Origin: an uncultured Sutterella sp.
GTDB lineage: Bacteria; Pseudomonadota; Gammaproteobacteria; Burkholderiales; Burkholderiaceae_F
DNA length: 64,000 bases
Assembly (NCBI GenBank): GCA_905197905.1
Contig: CAJKAP010000001.1
Span: 124,001-188,000, forward strand
Reading direction: 5' to 3'
This document shows, one piece after another, positions 50,837-59,751 of the stretch. The number at the start of each line of letters is the position of its first letter. The stretch's first letter is position 1. A model generated the notes under the pieces. That model was not told the DNA's origin. It ran no database searches and saw nothing but the letters and a program-made list of their open reading frames with translations. Both the position numbers and the translations under genes were made by a program.

Positions 50837-51823
50837 TTAAGCGAAGAAGCGTTCAACCGCTTGGCGTTCTTTAAGAAGCTCTTCGGTTGTCTTAGCAATA
50901 CGAGCCTTTCCTTCTTCAGTGAAGTCTAAGCCCTGCACGATGCTGTAGTTACCAGCTTCGTCAATCACACAGGGGAACCCGAAGACGAGACCTTCTGGAA
51001 TTCCGTAGCTGCCGTCGCTCGGCACTCCCATCGTCACCCATTCGCCACGCGAGCCAAGCGCCCAGTCGTGCATATGGTCGATGGCAGCGCTAGCGGCCGA
51101 AGCAGCAGAACTGGCACCACGCGCAGCGATAATGGCAGAACCACGTTTAGCCACCGTGGGGATGAAATCTTCATTAATCCACGCCTGATCAACTAAGCCC
51201 AAGGCTGGATCGCCCTTCACGGTTGCGTGCGTGATATCGGCGTACATCGTCGGAGAGTGATTCCCCCAGACAGCTACATCCTTCACATCGGTGACGTGGG
51301 CACCCACTTTCTTGGCCAACTGATTCATGGCACGGTTCTGGTCCAAACGCAACATTGCGGAGAAGCAACGAGGCGAGAGGGAAGGTGCGTTCTTCATAGC
51401 AATGTAGGCGTTGGTGTTGCAGGGGTTACCTACCACCAAGACTTTCACGTTGCGAGCAGCGGCTTCGTCGAGCGCACGACCCTGAAGCTGGAAAATTTCA
51501 GCATTAGCTTCTAAGAGGTCAGCGCGTTCCATCCCGGGGCCACGGGGACGAGCCCCGACAAGAAGAGCGTATTCGGCGTCCTTAAAGGCGATTTTTGTGT
51601 CGGAGGAGCACGTCATATCCGCTAAGAGCGGGAAAGCGCAGTCTTCCAATTCCATCATTACGCCCTTTAAAGCGTTCTGACTCTGGGGGTTATCACGCTC
51701 TAAGAGCGAGAGAATAACAGGCTGGTCGGGACCCAACATTGCGCCGGAGGCAATGCGGAAAAGAAGAGAGTAACCGATTTGGCCAGCAGGCCCTGTGACA
51801 GCAACACGAATAGGTTTTTTCAT
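50837..51823 (-). CDS. mdh: Malate dehydrogenase
   Basis: A 328-residue NAD-dependent enzyme interconverting malate and oxaloacetate. Of the cytosolic-type group common in betaproteobacteria. The start at 51823 (MKKPIRVAVTGPAGQIGYSL) is the family start; 47 upstream in-frame codons have no similarity. The NAD loop is TGPAGQIGYSL, the substrate arginines lie in GARPRGPGMERADLL, VVGNPCNTNA is the strand before the catalytic aspartate region, and the catalytic histidine is in VWGNHSPTMY. In an anaerobe it feeds the reductive branch toward fumarate. Confidence 0.96.
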   Translation of the reverse strand: MKKPIRVAVTGPAGQIGYSLLFRIASGAMLGPDQPVILSLLERDNPQSQNALKGVMMELEDCAFPLLADMTCSSDTKIAFKDAEYALLVGARPRGPGMERADLLEANAEIFQLQGRALDEAAARNVKVLVVGNPCNTNAYIAMKNAPSLSPRCFSAMLRLDQNRAMNQLAKKVGAHVTDVKDVAVWGNHSPTMYADITHATVKGDPALGLVDQAWINEDFIPTVAKRGSAIIAARGASSAASAASAAIDHMHDWALGSRGEWVTMGVPSDGSYGIPEGLVFGFPCVIDEAGNYSIVQGLDFTEEGKARIAKTTEELLKERQAVERFFA

Positions 51824-51989
51824 AACAATTAGTCCCGAGGCGAGAAGGCGCAGAGAGTCCGCCTTGCTCAATAAAACATCGATAAGAAATTCGGGTTTTC
51901 TCGCACCAAACTGATGGGAGCGTGTGAAAACATTGCCAAAAGTGTACCAAAAGCGAGAAGGCATGAAAAGACAAGAAGAATATTTTAAA

Positions 51990-52024
51990 AAAAATGTTAA
52001 TGCCCGACTTAGACAGTCGGCATT
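51990..52024 (-). terminator. Terminator-like hairpin in the mdh/nitroreductase divergent region
   Basis: Leftward, arms AATGCCGACT and AGTCGGGCATT (one bulge) are followed by AACATTTTTTTT. It lies about 170 bp upstream of the mdh start on the mdh strand, so it is either an attenuator in a long mdh leader or the end of an unseen leftward transcript. Confidence 0.5.
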
Positions 52025-52121
52025 CTCGCCAAACTATTTCTACGACACTTTTTTCGCGCCTCTCTTTCTCTAGTGCGCGAAATCAACAGAATTCATTATC
52101 AAATTAAACAAGGATTTAACT

Positions 52122-52766
52122 ATGTCTCCTCTTGAGATTGTTCGCCAGCGTTATACCACGAAGCATTACGACAAAACGAAGCCCTTAACTGACGAAGAAG
52201 TCGCCACACTCCTTGAAGTGGCTCGTCTTTCTCCTTCTTCTGTGAACGCTCAGCCTTGGCACTTCTTCGTGGCTCGCACGGAAGAAGCCAAGAAAAAATT
52301 GTTGCCTGGCATTTTGGACTTTAACCAGAGCCGTGCCTTGGACGCTGACTTTGTGCTCGTGATTGCGGCTAACGATGCCTACACGGATGCCGATTTTGAA
52401 TCTCGCTTGGAACAGGAAACGGTTGACGGTCGCTATCCTAACGATGCGCTTCGCACCCAGCAAGACCAGGGTCGCCGTTTCTTTGTTGGTTTGCATACCA
52501 AGACGCCAGACCAACTCTTTGCTTGGAGTTCTCGTCAGGCCTACATCGCTTTAGGCTTTGTGCTTTACGCGGCTGCACAAATGGGCATTGATAGCACCAG
52601 CCTTGAAGGTTTGGACTATGCCAAGATTGACGAAATCTTGGGCTTGAAGGGTAAGGGCTTGCGCACGGCCGTGGCGGTGAGCTTTGGTCACCGTTCCGTT
52701 CAGGATGGCAACGCTACGCGTCCGAAGTCCCGTTTGAGCTCTGATAAGGTCATTACGGTCCTTTAA
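52122..52766 (+). CDS. Nitroreductase-family FMN oxidoreductase (NfsB-like)
   Basis: A 214-residue enzyme with the nitroreductase fold. FMN phosphate-binding residues lie in VRQRYTTKHYD (R9, R11-type positions), and SPSSVNAQPWHFFVA is the second conserved block. The dimer region follows, then QAYIALGFVLYAAAQMGIDSTSLEGLD and the C-terminal VAVSFGHRS. Members reduce nitroaromatics, quinones or flavins with NAD(P)H. CAAGG lies before the ATG. It is divergent from mdh. Physiological substrate unknown. Confidence 0.92.
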   Translation: MSPLEIVRQRYTTKHYDKTKPLTDEEVATLLEVARLSPSSVNAQPWHFFVARTEEAKKKLLPGILDFNQSRALDADFVLVIAANDAYTDADFESRLEQETVDGRYPNDALRTQQDQGRRFFVGLHTKTPDQLFAWSSRQAYIALGFVLYAAAQMGIDSTSLEGLDYAKIDEILGLKGKGLRTAVAVSFGHRSVQDGNATRPKSRLSSDKVITVL

Positions 52767-52791
52767 TCTAGAGCACTACGGCGTGAAAAGG

Positions 52792-52818
52792 AGCGATTCG
52801 GTTTTGTCACGAATCGCT
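52792..52818 (+). terminator. Hairpin after the nitroreductase gene
   Basis: Arms AGCGATTCG and CGAATCGCT form a perfect 9-bp stem 25 bp past the stop. No T-run follows, so it may be a message-stabilising structure or a weak terminator. Confidence 0.45.
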
Positions 52819-52915
52819 ACGACTTCATACGCGAATAGCGCTGCCCAATGACGCCTAAGGCTAATCATTTTGTTAGACTTGCAAGAGTTTAGTAAATGAT
52901 TGGCCTTTTTCTTTT

Positions 52916-52954
52916 TTGCACGCCTTACTGATTACTGGTATCATTTAGTGATAC
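52916..52954 (+). promoter_or_regulatory. Promoter with palindromic -10 region before the exported coiled-coil gene
   Basis: TTGCAC (52916-52921) and TATCAT (52939-52944), preceded by TGG as extended -10, are separated by 17 bp. The palindrome GTATCA-TTTAG-TGATAC (52938-52954) covers the -10 hexamer, so a repressor bound there would block transcription. Confidence 0.5.
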
Positions 52955-52980
52955 TAAAAATCGCCGGCAAGGAGCTTTCC

Positions 52981-53805
52981 ATGAATCGTCGTCCGTTTCA
53001 ATTTCTTTTAGCGCTTTGTGCGTTAGGCGTTATGACTACTGCAAGCGCAGCCTCCATGACGGAAGAAGAAGCGAGCGCTGTTTTAAAGGACGATAGCTAT
53101 TTTCGTCAGTGGTCCCAGCCAGAGGCTTTAAAGAGCGTAGAGCAAGCCGAGCAGGCTAAAAGCGAAGGTGAACGCGCCACTGCTCAGTTGGAAGCGGCTC
53201 TCAAAGACATGACGAAGGTTTGCTACAGCAAGTTTTTCGTGAACCACTGTATTGAAGAGGCGCGTGAGCAGAATATGCTTCGCACGCGTGAAATCCGCCA
53301 GATTAGCAATCAAGCGGAAAGTATTCTTCGTGCTCAAAAAACGCGTGAAATTCAAGAGCGACGTGCTAAAGCCGCAGCAGAAACTAAAGAGCCGCCTATG
53401 AAGCCTCGCACTAAGACGGTGAAAGAACCTAAAGCACCGAGCACGGTGAGTCCTAAAACACCTAAGGCCGCAAGCACCCCGATGGGCGTGACGCCAAAGA
53501 CGCCTCAGGCAGCGAGCGAACCGATGAATATCAACAATACGGCAGCGGATCGCGTCAAGGAAAAGCAACAGGAAGCGGCTGAGAAAAAGGCGCAAGAGGC
53601 GGAAAATATTCGACGCTACGAAGAAAAGCAGCGTGCCGCTAAAGAGCGCTTAGAGTCAGCTGAAAGCCAAGCCAAAGAGCGCCAAGCCGAACGTGCCGCT
53701 CAGCAGGCAGACTATGAAAAGTCTCGCCAAGAGCGTGAAGACGCCCAAAAGCGCCTCCAAGATCAGCAAAACCAAAACCGTTCTTCGTTGAGCAAGTATT
53801 TCTAA
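52981..53805 (+). CDS. Exported coiled-coil protein of unknown function
   Basis: A 274-residue secreted or periplasmic protein that I do not recognise. The start at 52981 has AGGAG upstream and gives a clear signal peptide (MNRRPFQFLLALCALGVMTT, cleavage near ASA-AS at residue 24). Residues 25-140 are helical and contain two cysteines (VCYSKFFVNHCIEEAREQN) that could pair. A P/T/K-rich linker (about 140-185) has an internal repeat, TPKTPQAASEPM after SPKTPKAASTPM. The last 85 residues form a highly charged coiled coil of E, K, R, Q and A. It lies upstream of the DinG-like gene. Confidence 0.85.
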   Translation: MNRRPFQFLLALCALGVMTTASAASMTEEEASAVLKDDSYFRQWSQPEALKSVEQAEQAKSEGERATAQLEAALKDMTKVCYSKFFVNHCIEEAREQNMLRTREIRQISNQAESILRAQKTREIQERRAKAAAETKEPPMKPRTKTVKEPKAPSTVSPKTPKAASTPMGVTPKTPQAASEPMNINNTAADRVKEKQQEAAEKKAQEAENIRRYEEKQRAAKERLESAESQAKERQAERAAQQADYEKSRQEREDAQKRLQDQQNQNRSSLSKYF

Positions 53806-53835
53806 CTATTTGATTTTTTATTGAATCAGTCACAC

Positions 53836-55962
53836 ATGGCCCCGAATCAAGACTGGAAAGATCCCAAACTGGACTTTCCCACTCGTATTGCCCGTATTTA
53901 TGATGCAGATGGTCCTATGGCCCAGATGCTCAATGACTTTCGCCCTCGCCCGGGACAGCAGGAGTTTGCCCGAGAGGTTGCAAAAGCCATTGAAGGAAAA
54001 ACAACTCTGATCGCGGAAGCGGGAACAGGGACGGGGAAGACGTTTGCGTATTTGATTCCTGCTATTGTGGCTGGGGTGACAACGATTGTCTCTACCGCTG
54101 GGAAGTCCTTGCAAGATCAGCTGTTTGCCAAGGACTTACCCGCCATTCGCCGTGCTTTAGGCGTTCCTGTGACGGTGTCGCTTTTAAAAGGGCGTGCAAA
54201 CTACGTCTGCCACTTTCACTTAGAAGTGACGGCGAGTAACGATCGCCTCCCACAAAAAGATTCCTTCATCAAACTGCGCAAAATTCAGCGCTTTGCGGCA
54301 ACCTCTGAGACGGGCGACCGTGCAGAGCTCCCTGACGTTCCTGAAGACGATCCGCTCTGGCCTATGGTGACGAGTACTCGTGAAAACTGTTTGGGTCGTG
54401 ATCGTTGTCCACACTGGGAAGAGTGCTTTGTGCGCCGCGCAAGAGAGCGCGCCATGCAAAGTAATGTGGTGATTGTGAACCATCACCTCTATTTGAGCTC
54501 TTTGGCGCTCAAAAATAGCTCTCGTGGCGCCATTGATGGACTTCTCCCAGAAGCGGCACTCACCGTGATTGACGAAGCACATCAGCTCCCTGATATTGCC
54601 TCAGACTTCTTTGGCACAGGCTTTTCCACAAACCAACTCGATAGCATTGGGCAAGAGGCGGCAGCGCTAGGGGCTCGTGCGACTTTAAATGGGGCTGGTG
54701 CGCTTTGGAATAAGCTCTACACCAAGATGCAAAACGCTTGCCGACGCATTGTGTTGCGCATCAACGAGATGGGCTTTAAAGAAGGGGACCGTATTTCACT
54801 TGATACGATGAGCAATCTCTCAGAGTTGCTTGATCCCTTTATTGAACTCGAAAACGTCTGCAATGAATATAAAGAGCAGATGAAAGTCAATGAAGGGCGC
54901 GATAACGAATTCGACACACTCATTGCGTGGTTTGACGAACTCTATGAAGAAGTCTTTGACTGGGGTGAGCTCATCAAAAAACGTGTGAACCCCTCAGAGA
55001 GCGAACTCGAAGCGCCTATTCCTGAGCGCATTAAAGAGCAAGGTGAAGTGGTGACGCCTCCCTCAGAGAAAGAGTCGGCCAACCAGGTGTTGTGGTTTAC
55101 CGTGGGGCGCAGTTGGGTGCGCTTTAACAATACGCCACTCTCCTTTGCCAAAGATTTTCGCTATATGCGAGAGCAAATGGGGGGCGCTTGGGTCTTTACC
55201 TCGGCTACGCTCTCGAACAATAAGAATTTCACGCATTTCAAAGCCGAACTTGGCATTGATGAGGCTGTGGAAGAATCCTGGGACAGTCCCTTTAACTATT
55301 GGGAGCAAGGGTGTCTTTATATCCCAAAGTTACCTGCGCCCAAAAATAACACTCACGAGCACACCCGAAATGTGATCGAGGCGACTTGGCCGCTCATTAA
55401 CGCAGCCGAAGGGCGCACCTTTGTGCTTTGTACGTCTCTGGCCGCGGTGAAAGATGCCGCTGAAATGCTTGAGGCGAAACTCGAAGCAAACAATTTGCCT
55501 TATAAACTTTTGGTGCAAGGCTCTGCCCCGAAGCCCACGTTGATTAGTGAATTCCGTCAGCATGGAAACGCGATTTTGGTGGGTTCTATGGGCTTTTGGG
55601 AAGGCGTTGATGTGAAGGGCGATGCACTCTCGCTCGTCATTATTGACAAGATTCCATTCTCGCCGCCAGACGATCCTGTGGAAGTTGCTCGCTGCGAGGC
55701 GATTGAGAAAGAAGGAAAGCATCCTTTTGCTGTGCATACACTGCCCGCGGCAGTGCTTGCCTTGAAGCAAGGCTCTGGACGCCTCATCCGTAGTGAAAAC
55801 GATCGAGGTATGGTGGTACTTTGTGATTCGCGTGTGATCGATAAGGGTTACGGAAAGATTGTGCTCAAAAATTTGCCCGACTTCTACCGTACACGCAGAG
55901 AGGATAAGGCGCTGCAGTTTTTCTTGTCGCCAGAGCTCTTTAAAGAAGGCCTCTATTCCTAA
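53836..55962 (+). CDS. DinG/YoaA-type XPD-like DNA helicase
   Basis: A 708-residue SF2 helicase with an iron-sulfur domain. The ATG at 53836 is preferred over a TTG five codons upstream, though neither has a good ribosome site. Walker A is EAGTGTGKT (61-69), the FeS ligands are C124, C184, C190 and C196 (NYVCH; ENCLGRDRCPHWEEC), and the DEAH box is VIDEAHQ (245-248). C-terminal motifs include TSATL, GSMGFWEGVDVKG and QGSGRLIRSENDRG. Such enzymes unwind forked DNA and R-loops in repair. Its end overlaps a terminator shared with rlmD. Confidence 0.93.
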   Translation: MAPNQDWKDPKLDFPTRIARIYDADGPMAQMLNDFRPRPGQQEFAREVAKAIEGKTTLIAEAGTGTGKTFAYLIPAIVAGVTTIVSTAGKSLQDQLFAKDLPAIRRALGVPVTVSLLKGRANYVCHFHLEVTASNDRLPQKDSFIKLRKIQRFAATSETGDRAELPDVPEDDPLWPMVTSTRENCLGRDRCPHWEECFVRRARERAMQSNVVIVNHHLYLSSLALKNSSRGAIDGLLPEAALTVIDEAHQLPDIASDFFGTGFSTNQLDSIGQEAAALGARATLNGAGALWNKLYTKMQNACRRIVLRINEMGFKEGDRISLDTMSNLSELLDPFIELENVCNEYKEQMKVNEGRDNEFDTLIAWFDELYEEVFDWGELIKKRVNPSESELEAPIPERIKEQGEVVTPPSEKESANQVLWFTVGRSWVRFNNTPLSFAKDFRYMREQMGGAWVFTSATLSNNKNFTHFKAELGIDEAVEESWDSPFNYWEQGCLYIPKLPAPKNNTHEHTRNVIEATWPLINAAEGRTFVLCTSLAAVKDAAEMLEAKLEANNLPYKLLVQGSAPKPTLISEFRQHGNAILVGSMGFWEGVDVKGDALSLVIIDKIPFSPPDDPVEVARCEAIEKEGKHPFAVHTLPAAVLALKQGSGRLIRSENDRGMVVLCDSRVIDKGYGKIVLKNLPDFYRTRREDKALQFFLSPELFKEGLYS

Positions 55963-55974
55963 TATCGAGGCCTT
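55946..55974. terminator. Convergent terminator at the DinG-like/rlmD junction
   Basis: Arms AAGGCCTC and GAGGCCTT overlap the end of the helicase gene and end ten bases before the rlmD stop. T-rich sequence is short on both sides. Confidence 0.55.
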
Positions 55975-55983
55975 TGGAAGAGC

Positions 55984-57357
55984 TTATCCGCGGGTGAAGA
56001 GCCCAACGCTTTCAACGTGCGCCGTATCCGGGAAGAGATCAAAAGTCGCTAAACGTTCAAGCTTGAACCCAAGTTCCAGAAGGCGTTTAGCATCCCTTGC
56101 AAAGCTCTTTGGGCTGCAACTCACATAGACAAGGCGGCGAGGAGAAAGCGCTTTAATCATAGCGGGTACTGAAGCTTCCATTCCTTTAAAGGCAGGGTCC
56201 ACAATCATTTTGTCGGCACGAACGCCTTTCACAATAAGAGAGGGTAAGACCGTTTCTACGGTGCCTGCAAAAAATTCCGCATTCGCAATCTGATTGCGCT
56301 TGGCATTTTCGCGTGCCGCTGCAATACTGGCTTCCACAACATCTACACCAATACTTTTGGCCGCTTTCCGTGCGCCCAAAATTGTCATGGTTCCCACACC
56401 ACAGTAGAGGTCAAGGAAGGTATCACTAGACTCAATTTCTGCCCAATTGAGTGCTTCTTGGTAAAGCGCCAACATCTGTTCGCGGTGAATCTGTAAAAAG
56501 GTAGAAGAACCCACCGCAAATTCCGCTTCATCAATGGTGGTGGAGATGGTGTGCGCTTCGGTCAAAAAATATTCTTTTTCGCCTAAGACGGCATTGCCTC
56601 TCGTTGTGTGTTCGTAAAGACTCACGACCTTTACATCCCACGGAAGTAGCGCCTCAAGTAATGGGTTTTTCAGAAGTGATAGCGTTTCTTCCGTGACGTT
56701 ACGCAAAATGAGCGATACCAGTCGCTCGACCTTTCCCTCGCGATTCACTCCTTCGCGCAGTAAAAGAGAGCGCACGTCCCCTTGATGAGTTTTTTCATCG
56801 TAAGGTGTGAGATCAGTTTTCCCTAAGACGGTCGCAATCACTCCAGCTACCGAATTCATCCAATTGGGAATCGCTTGGCAAACAGGGGTGACGACGACTT
56901 CATGAGAGCCGTTGGCATAGAGTCCCCAGAGCCATGTATCTCCATTTTTTGTGAGTGTGAAAAGCGCTTTAGAGCGGTAACCAGTTTGTTGAGTAGCGCT
57001 GTGGTGAATCACTTCAGAAGGCGCAGAGATCCCTTCTGCCGAGAGGGCATCGAGTGTGAGTTGACGTTTGAGCGTTGCCTGTCCTTCTGGCGTCACCATA
57101 CCCCAAGGGCAACCCCCACAACGAGGCGCTTCTTCAATGTGCGGGCAAGTAAGGGTACGGCGCAATGGTGAAGACGTCAAGATGTCAAGAACCTCTCCAC
57201 GCCAAGGGCGCTTTGTGCGGTCAATACTCACCATGACTTCTTCGCCAGGTAAAGTTCCCGCGAATTTAAGAGGGAAGCCCTCAACATGAGCAAGGCCAAG
57301 TCCATCGGGCGCTAAGCTTTCGATGGTGAGGCGTAAAGAAGTATTTTCTGAGGTCAT
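55984..57357 (-). CDS. rlmD: 23S rRNA (uracil-1939-C5)-methyltransferase RlmD
   Basis: A 457-residue SAM-dependent methyltransferase. An N-terminal TRAM domain (about 5-60) is followed by a [4Fe-4S] site formed by C71, C80, C83 and C160. The catalytic core has QIHREQM (SAM region), FLDLYCGVGTMTILGA (motif I), nucleophile cysteine in YVSCSPKSFARD and the general base E in TAHVESVGLF. Motif IV, normally DPPR, reads DPAF (VDPAFKGM), an uncommon change near the active site. Length and Fe-S cysteines favour RlmD over RlmC or TrmA. Confidence 0.9.
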   Translation of the reverse strand: MTSENTSLRLTIESLAPDGLGLAHVEGFPLKFAGTLPGEEVMVSIDRTKRPWRGEVLDILTSSPLRRTLTCPHIEEAPRCGGCPWGMVTPEGQATLKRQLTLDALSAEGISAPSEVIHHSATQQTGYRSKALFTLTKNGDTWLWGLYANGSHEVVVTPVCQAIPNWMNSVAGVIATVLGKTDLTPYDEKTHQGDVRSLLLREGVNREGKVERLVSLILRNVTEETLSLLKNPLLEALLPWDVKVVSLYEHTTRGNAVLGEKEYFLTEAHTISTTIDEAEFAVGSSTFLQIHREQMLALYQEALNWAEIESSDTFLDLYCGVGTMTILGARKAAKSIGVDVVEASIAAARENAKRNQIANAEFFAGTVETVLPSLIVKGVRADKMIVDPAFKGMEASVPAMIKALSPRRLVYVSCSPKSFARDAKRLLELGFKLERLATFDLFPDTAHVESVGLFTRG

Positions 57358-57377
57358 GGGGTCGTGTTTTAATTAGT

Positions 57378-57749
57378 TTAGAGGTTCATCGTTTGCAAAA
57401 AGAGTCGCACAAGAAAGAGCACGACCATTAGGGCACCAATGCCGATTTGATAAAGACGCACTCGCGTGAGCGCAGAATCTCGAGGCGTATTAAGCGCACG
57501 CTTTAGCGTTAGTCGAACAAGCTCTAGCGCAAGAATCGCGAGTCCCCCTAAAAGGATACCCGCTAAGAGCGCATAGCTTAGTACGCTCACGATCCAATTT
57601 TCTGCGCTAGCCGTCCAAATACCAAAGAGGATACTCATGCCAAAAATGAGCGCAATGAGCGAAAGCCATACAGCGCGGTGCGCTCTCCACTCAAAAGCAA
57701 TGAGCTCGTGGAGGACTTTAAGACCATCAGGTCGTTTGAGGTTAGACAC
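57378..57749 (-). CDS. Small membrane protein of unknown function
   Basis: A 123-residue inner-membrane protein with three hydrophobic segments (about 28-48, 57-80 and 99-120) and a basic cytoplasmic loop (RLTLKRALNTPRDSALTRVR). The GTG start at 57749 has AGGAG ten bases upstream; an ATG at 57800 would add 17 residues. It lies 20 bp upstream of rlmD on the same strand and probably shares its transcript. I do not recognise a family. Confidence 0.65.
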   Translation of the reverse strand: MSNLKRPDGLKVLHELIAFEWRAHRAVWLSLIALIFGMSILFGIWTASAENWIVSVLSYALLAGILLGGLAILALELVRLTLKRALNTPRDSALTRVRLYQIGIGALMVVLFLVRLFLQTMNL

Positions 57750-57930
57750 GCGCAAAAGGCTCCTAGTGCAAAGAGAACAGGTTAAAGAACTATTGTACAA
57801 AAGTGCGCAAGGAATGAAATCTAAGAGATCAGGTATTTAGGGGTGGAATACACAGCTTTGGTTAAAACGCAACTACATAACGGCAGAGTTCCAGAAAATG
57901 ATTGTTTTTTCCTGACAGATTTTGCAACAT

Positions 57931-57945
57931 AGAATCATTCTCATT
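57931..57945 (+). promoter_or_regulatory. Fur-like site upstream of the cdiB/fhaC-type gene
   Basis: AGAATCATTCTCATT contains the perfect inverted repeat AGAAT-C-ATTCT and extends on the right as ATTCTCATT, the common half-site form of Fur boxes. It sits 20-34 bp before the start codon, where it would overlap the promoter; TTGCAA (57922) could be part of a -35. Binding would repress the operon when iron is plentiful. Confidence 0.6.
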
Positions 57946-57964
57946 ATTGATTCAAAAACAGCCT

Positions 57965-59725
57965 ATGAAGCCTTTTTTGACCGCTTTCACTCTCTTATCG
58001 CTACTTTCTGCGACGTCTCAAGCCGCTTCTCCTGATTTAGACCAACTCCAGCAACATGGGGAAGGGCTTCTTCAGCAACGCGAACAAAATCTGCAAGAAC
58101 TCAGTCGTCTTATCCAACCGCCAGTCGATGTACGCGAAGATACTCCACAAGTCCCGCGTCAATGGATTCTCAATACTACTGAAAAGCCATGTTTTCCAAT
58201 TCATGAGGTGATTTTGGTTGGTCAGAAGAGTGATCAATTTCATTTTGCCCTTCGTAGTGCGGTACGCAAAACAAAATTTGAATCCAATATGTGTTTAGGA
58301 ACGGAGGCAATTAATACGCTGATGGAGGCGGCACAAAATGCGATTGTCGAAGCAGGCTACAGCACGACTCGCGTTTTAGCGGGAGAGCAAAATCTTAAAG
58401 AAGGTCAATTGAAACTGACCGTTATTCCTGGTCGCATCCGTCACATTACTTACAACCAAGAAAACGCAGAAGAAACCCACATTGGGCGTATTATGGCTTG
58501 GGGAAATCAATTCCCGATGAGAGAAGGGGATATCCTCAACGTGCATGACTTAGAGCAAGCATTAGAGAATCTGCGACGCAATCCCACGGTAGAAGCTGAT
58601 TTTCAGATTGTGCCTGCGGGTGATGGTGAGGAAGGCGAAAGTGATATTGTGGTTTCATGGCGGCAACGACTGATTCCCTTTCGTTTAGCGCTGAGTTTAG
58701 ATGATTCAGGCTCGAAATACACGGGGAAAAATCAACTGGGGGTGACTTTTGCCAGTGATAATCCTCTGGGTTTGAGCGACCTCTTTTATTTCAACTTTTC
58801 GCACGACCTAGGCCACAAAACACGATTGACCGATTCAGACGGACACCGCACAAGGGGAGGCACTCACGGTTACGCCATTCACTATTCAGTTCCTTTCGGA
58901 AACCGTCTTTTCACGGTTGAGCATCAACGCTATACCTACCACCAAGCGATTGCTGGACTTCAAGAAAACTACGACTACAGTGGCGAATCGCAACTCTTTA
59001 ATCTTTCCGTATCGCAATTACTTCATCGCAATGCGACAGGAAAAACCTATGCCAAATTAGGTTTCTGGACGAGGGAAACGGAGAGCTTTATTAATGACGC
59101 TCCGATTGATATCCAATATCGGCGCACAGCGGGGTGGTTATTCGCCCTGACGCACCAAGAACGTTTAGGCAGAGCGATATTCGATACCACTTTGCAATAT
59201 AAGCGCGGTACTGGAGCAAATAGAAGTTTACGCACGCCAGAAGAAGACTTTGGTGAAGGAACCTCCCGTATGCAACTCTTGCGCTGGGATGCGAGCCTAT
59301 CCGTACCATTTCAGATTTTTCAGCAAGCGCTCTCTTTTCAAACGAGTTTTCACGCGCAATATAACCTCACTCCTCTCATGATTCAGGATCAGCTCTCCAT
59401 TGGTGGGCGCAATACCGTTCGTGGTTTTGATGGTGACGTGAATTTAATGGCCGAGCGCGGATGGTACTGGCAAAACACTCTTGCTTGGCAATACGCCAAT
59501 GCGCATCAGCTCTATTTAGGAGTAGACGCAGGACGGATTATGGGCTCTGAAGTTCAGTACCAGTTAGGACAAACGCTCGTTGGTGCAGTTTTAGGGATTC
59601 GTGGGCAGTGGAGTTTCGCAGGCGACCTTTATTACGACTTCTTTGTCGGCCGTGCACTAAAAAAGCCTGAATTCTTCCAAACAGCAGAAAATACGCTGGG
59701 CTTTTCGACAACTTGGACTTTTTAA
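57965..59725 (+). CDS. Two-partner secretion outer-membrane transporter, CdiB/FhaC/ShlB family
   Basis: A 586-residue TpsB transporter. The start at 57965 (MKPFLTAFTLLSLLSATSQA) gives a clean signal peptide; 21 in-frame codons upstream overlap the Fur-like site. After cleavage come an N-terminal helix (QQREQNLQELSRLIQP), two POTRA domains (about 75-150, CFPIHEVILVG, and about 155-225, GRIRHITYNQENAEETHIGRI) and a 16-strand barrel. The conserved loop-6 VRGF motif occurs as GGRNTVRGFDGD (about 480), and the last residue is F as in outer-membrane barrels. It would export the exoprotein encoded 26 bp downstream. Confidence 0.94.
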   Translation: MKPFLTAFTLLSLLSATSQAASPDLDQLQQHGEGLLQQREQNLQELSRLIQPPVDVREDTPQVPRQWILNTTEKPCFPIHEVILVGQKSDQFHFALRSAVRKTKFESNMCLGTEAINTLMEAAQNAIVEAGYSTTRVLAGEQNLKEGQLKLTVIPGRIRHITYNQENAEETHIGRIMAWGNQFPMREGDILNVHDLEQALENLRRNPTVEADFQIVPAGDGEEGESDIVVSWRQRLIPFRLALSLDDSGSKYTGKNQLGVTFASDNPLGLSDLFYFNFSHDLGHKTRLTDSDGHRTRGGTHGYAIHYSVPFGNRLFTVEHQRYTYHQAIAGLQENYDYSGESQLFNLSVSQLLHRNATGKTYAKLGFWTRETESFINDAPIDIQYRRTAGWLFALTHQERLGRAIFDTTLQYKRGTGANRSLRTPEEDFGEGTSRMQLLRWDASLSVPFQIFQQALSFQTSFHAQYNLTPLMIQDQLSIGGRNTVRGFDGDVNLMAERGWYWQNTLAWQYANAHQLYLGVDAGRIMGSEVQYQLGQTLVGAVLGIRGQWSFAGDLYYDFFVGRALKKPEFFQTAENTLGFSTTWTF

Positions 59726-59751
59726 ACGATAACGCATAAAGGGCAAGCATC

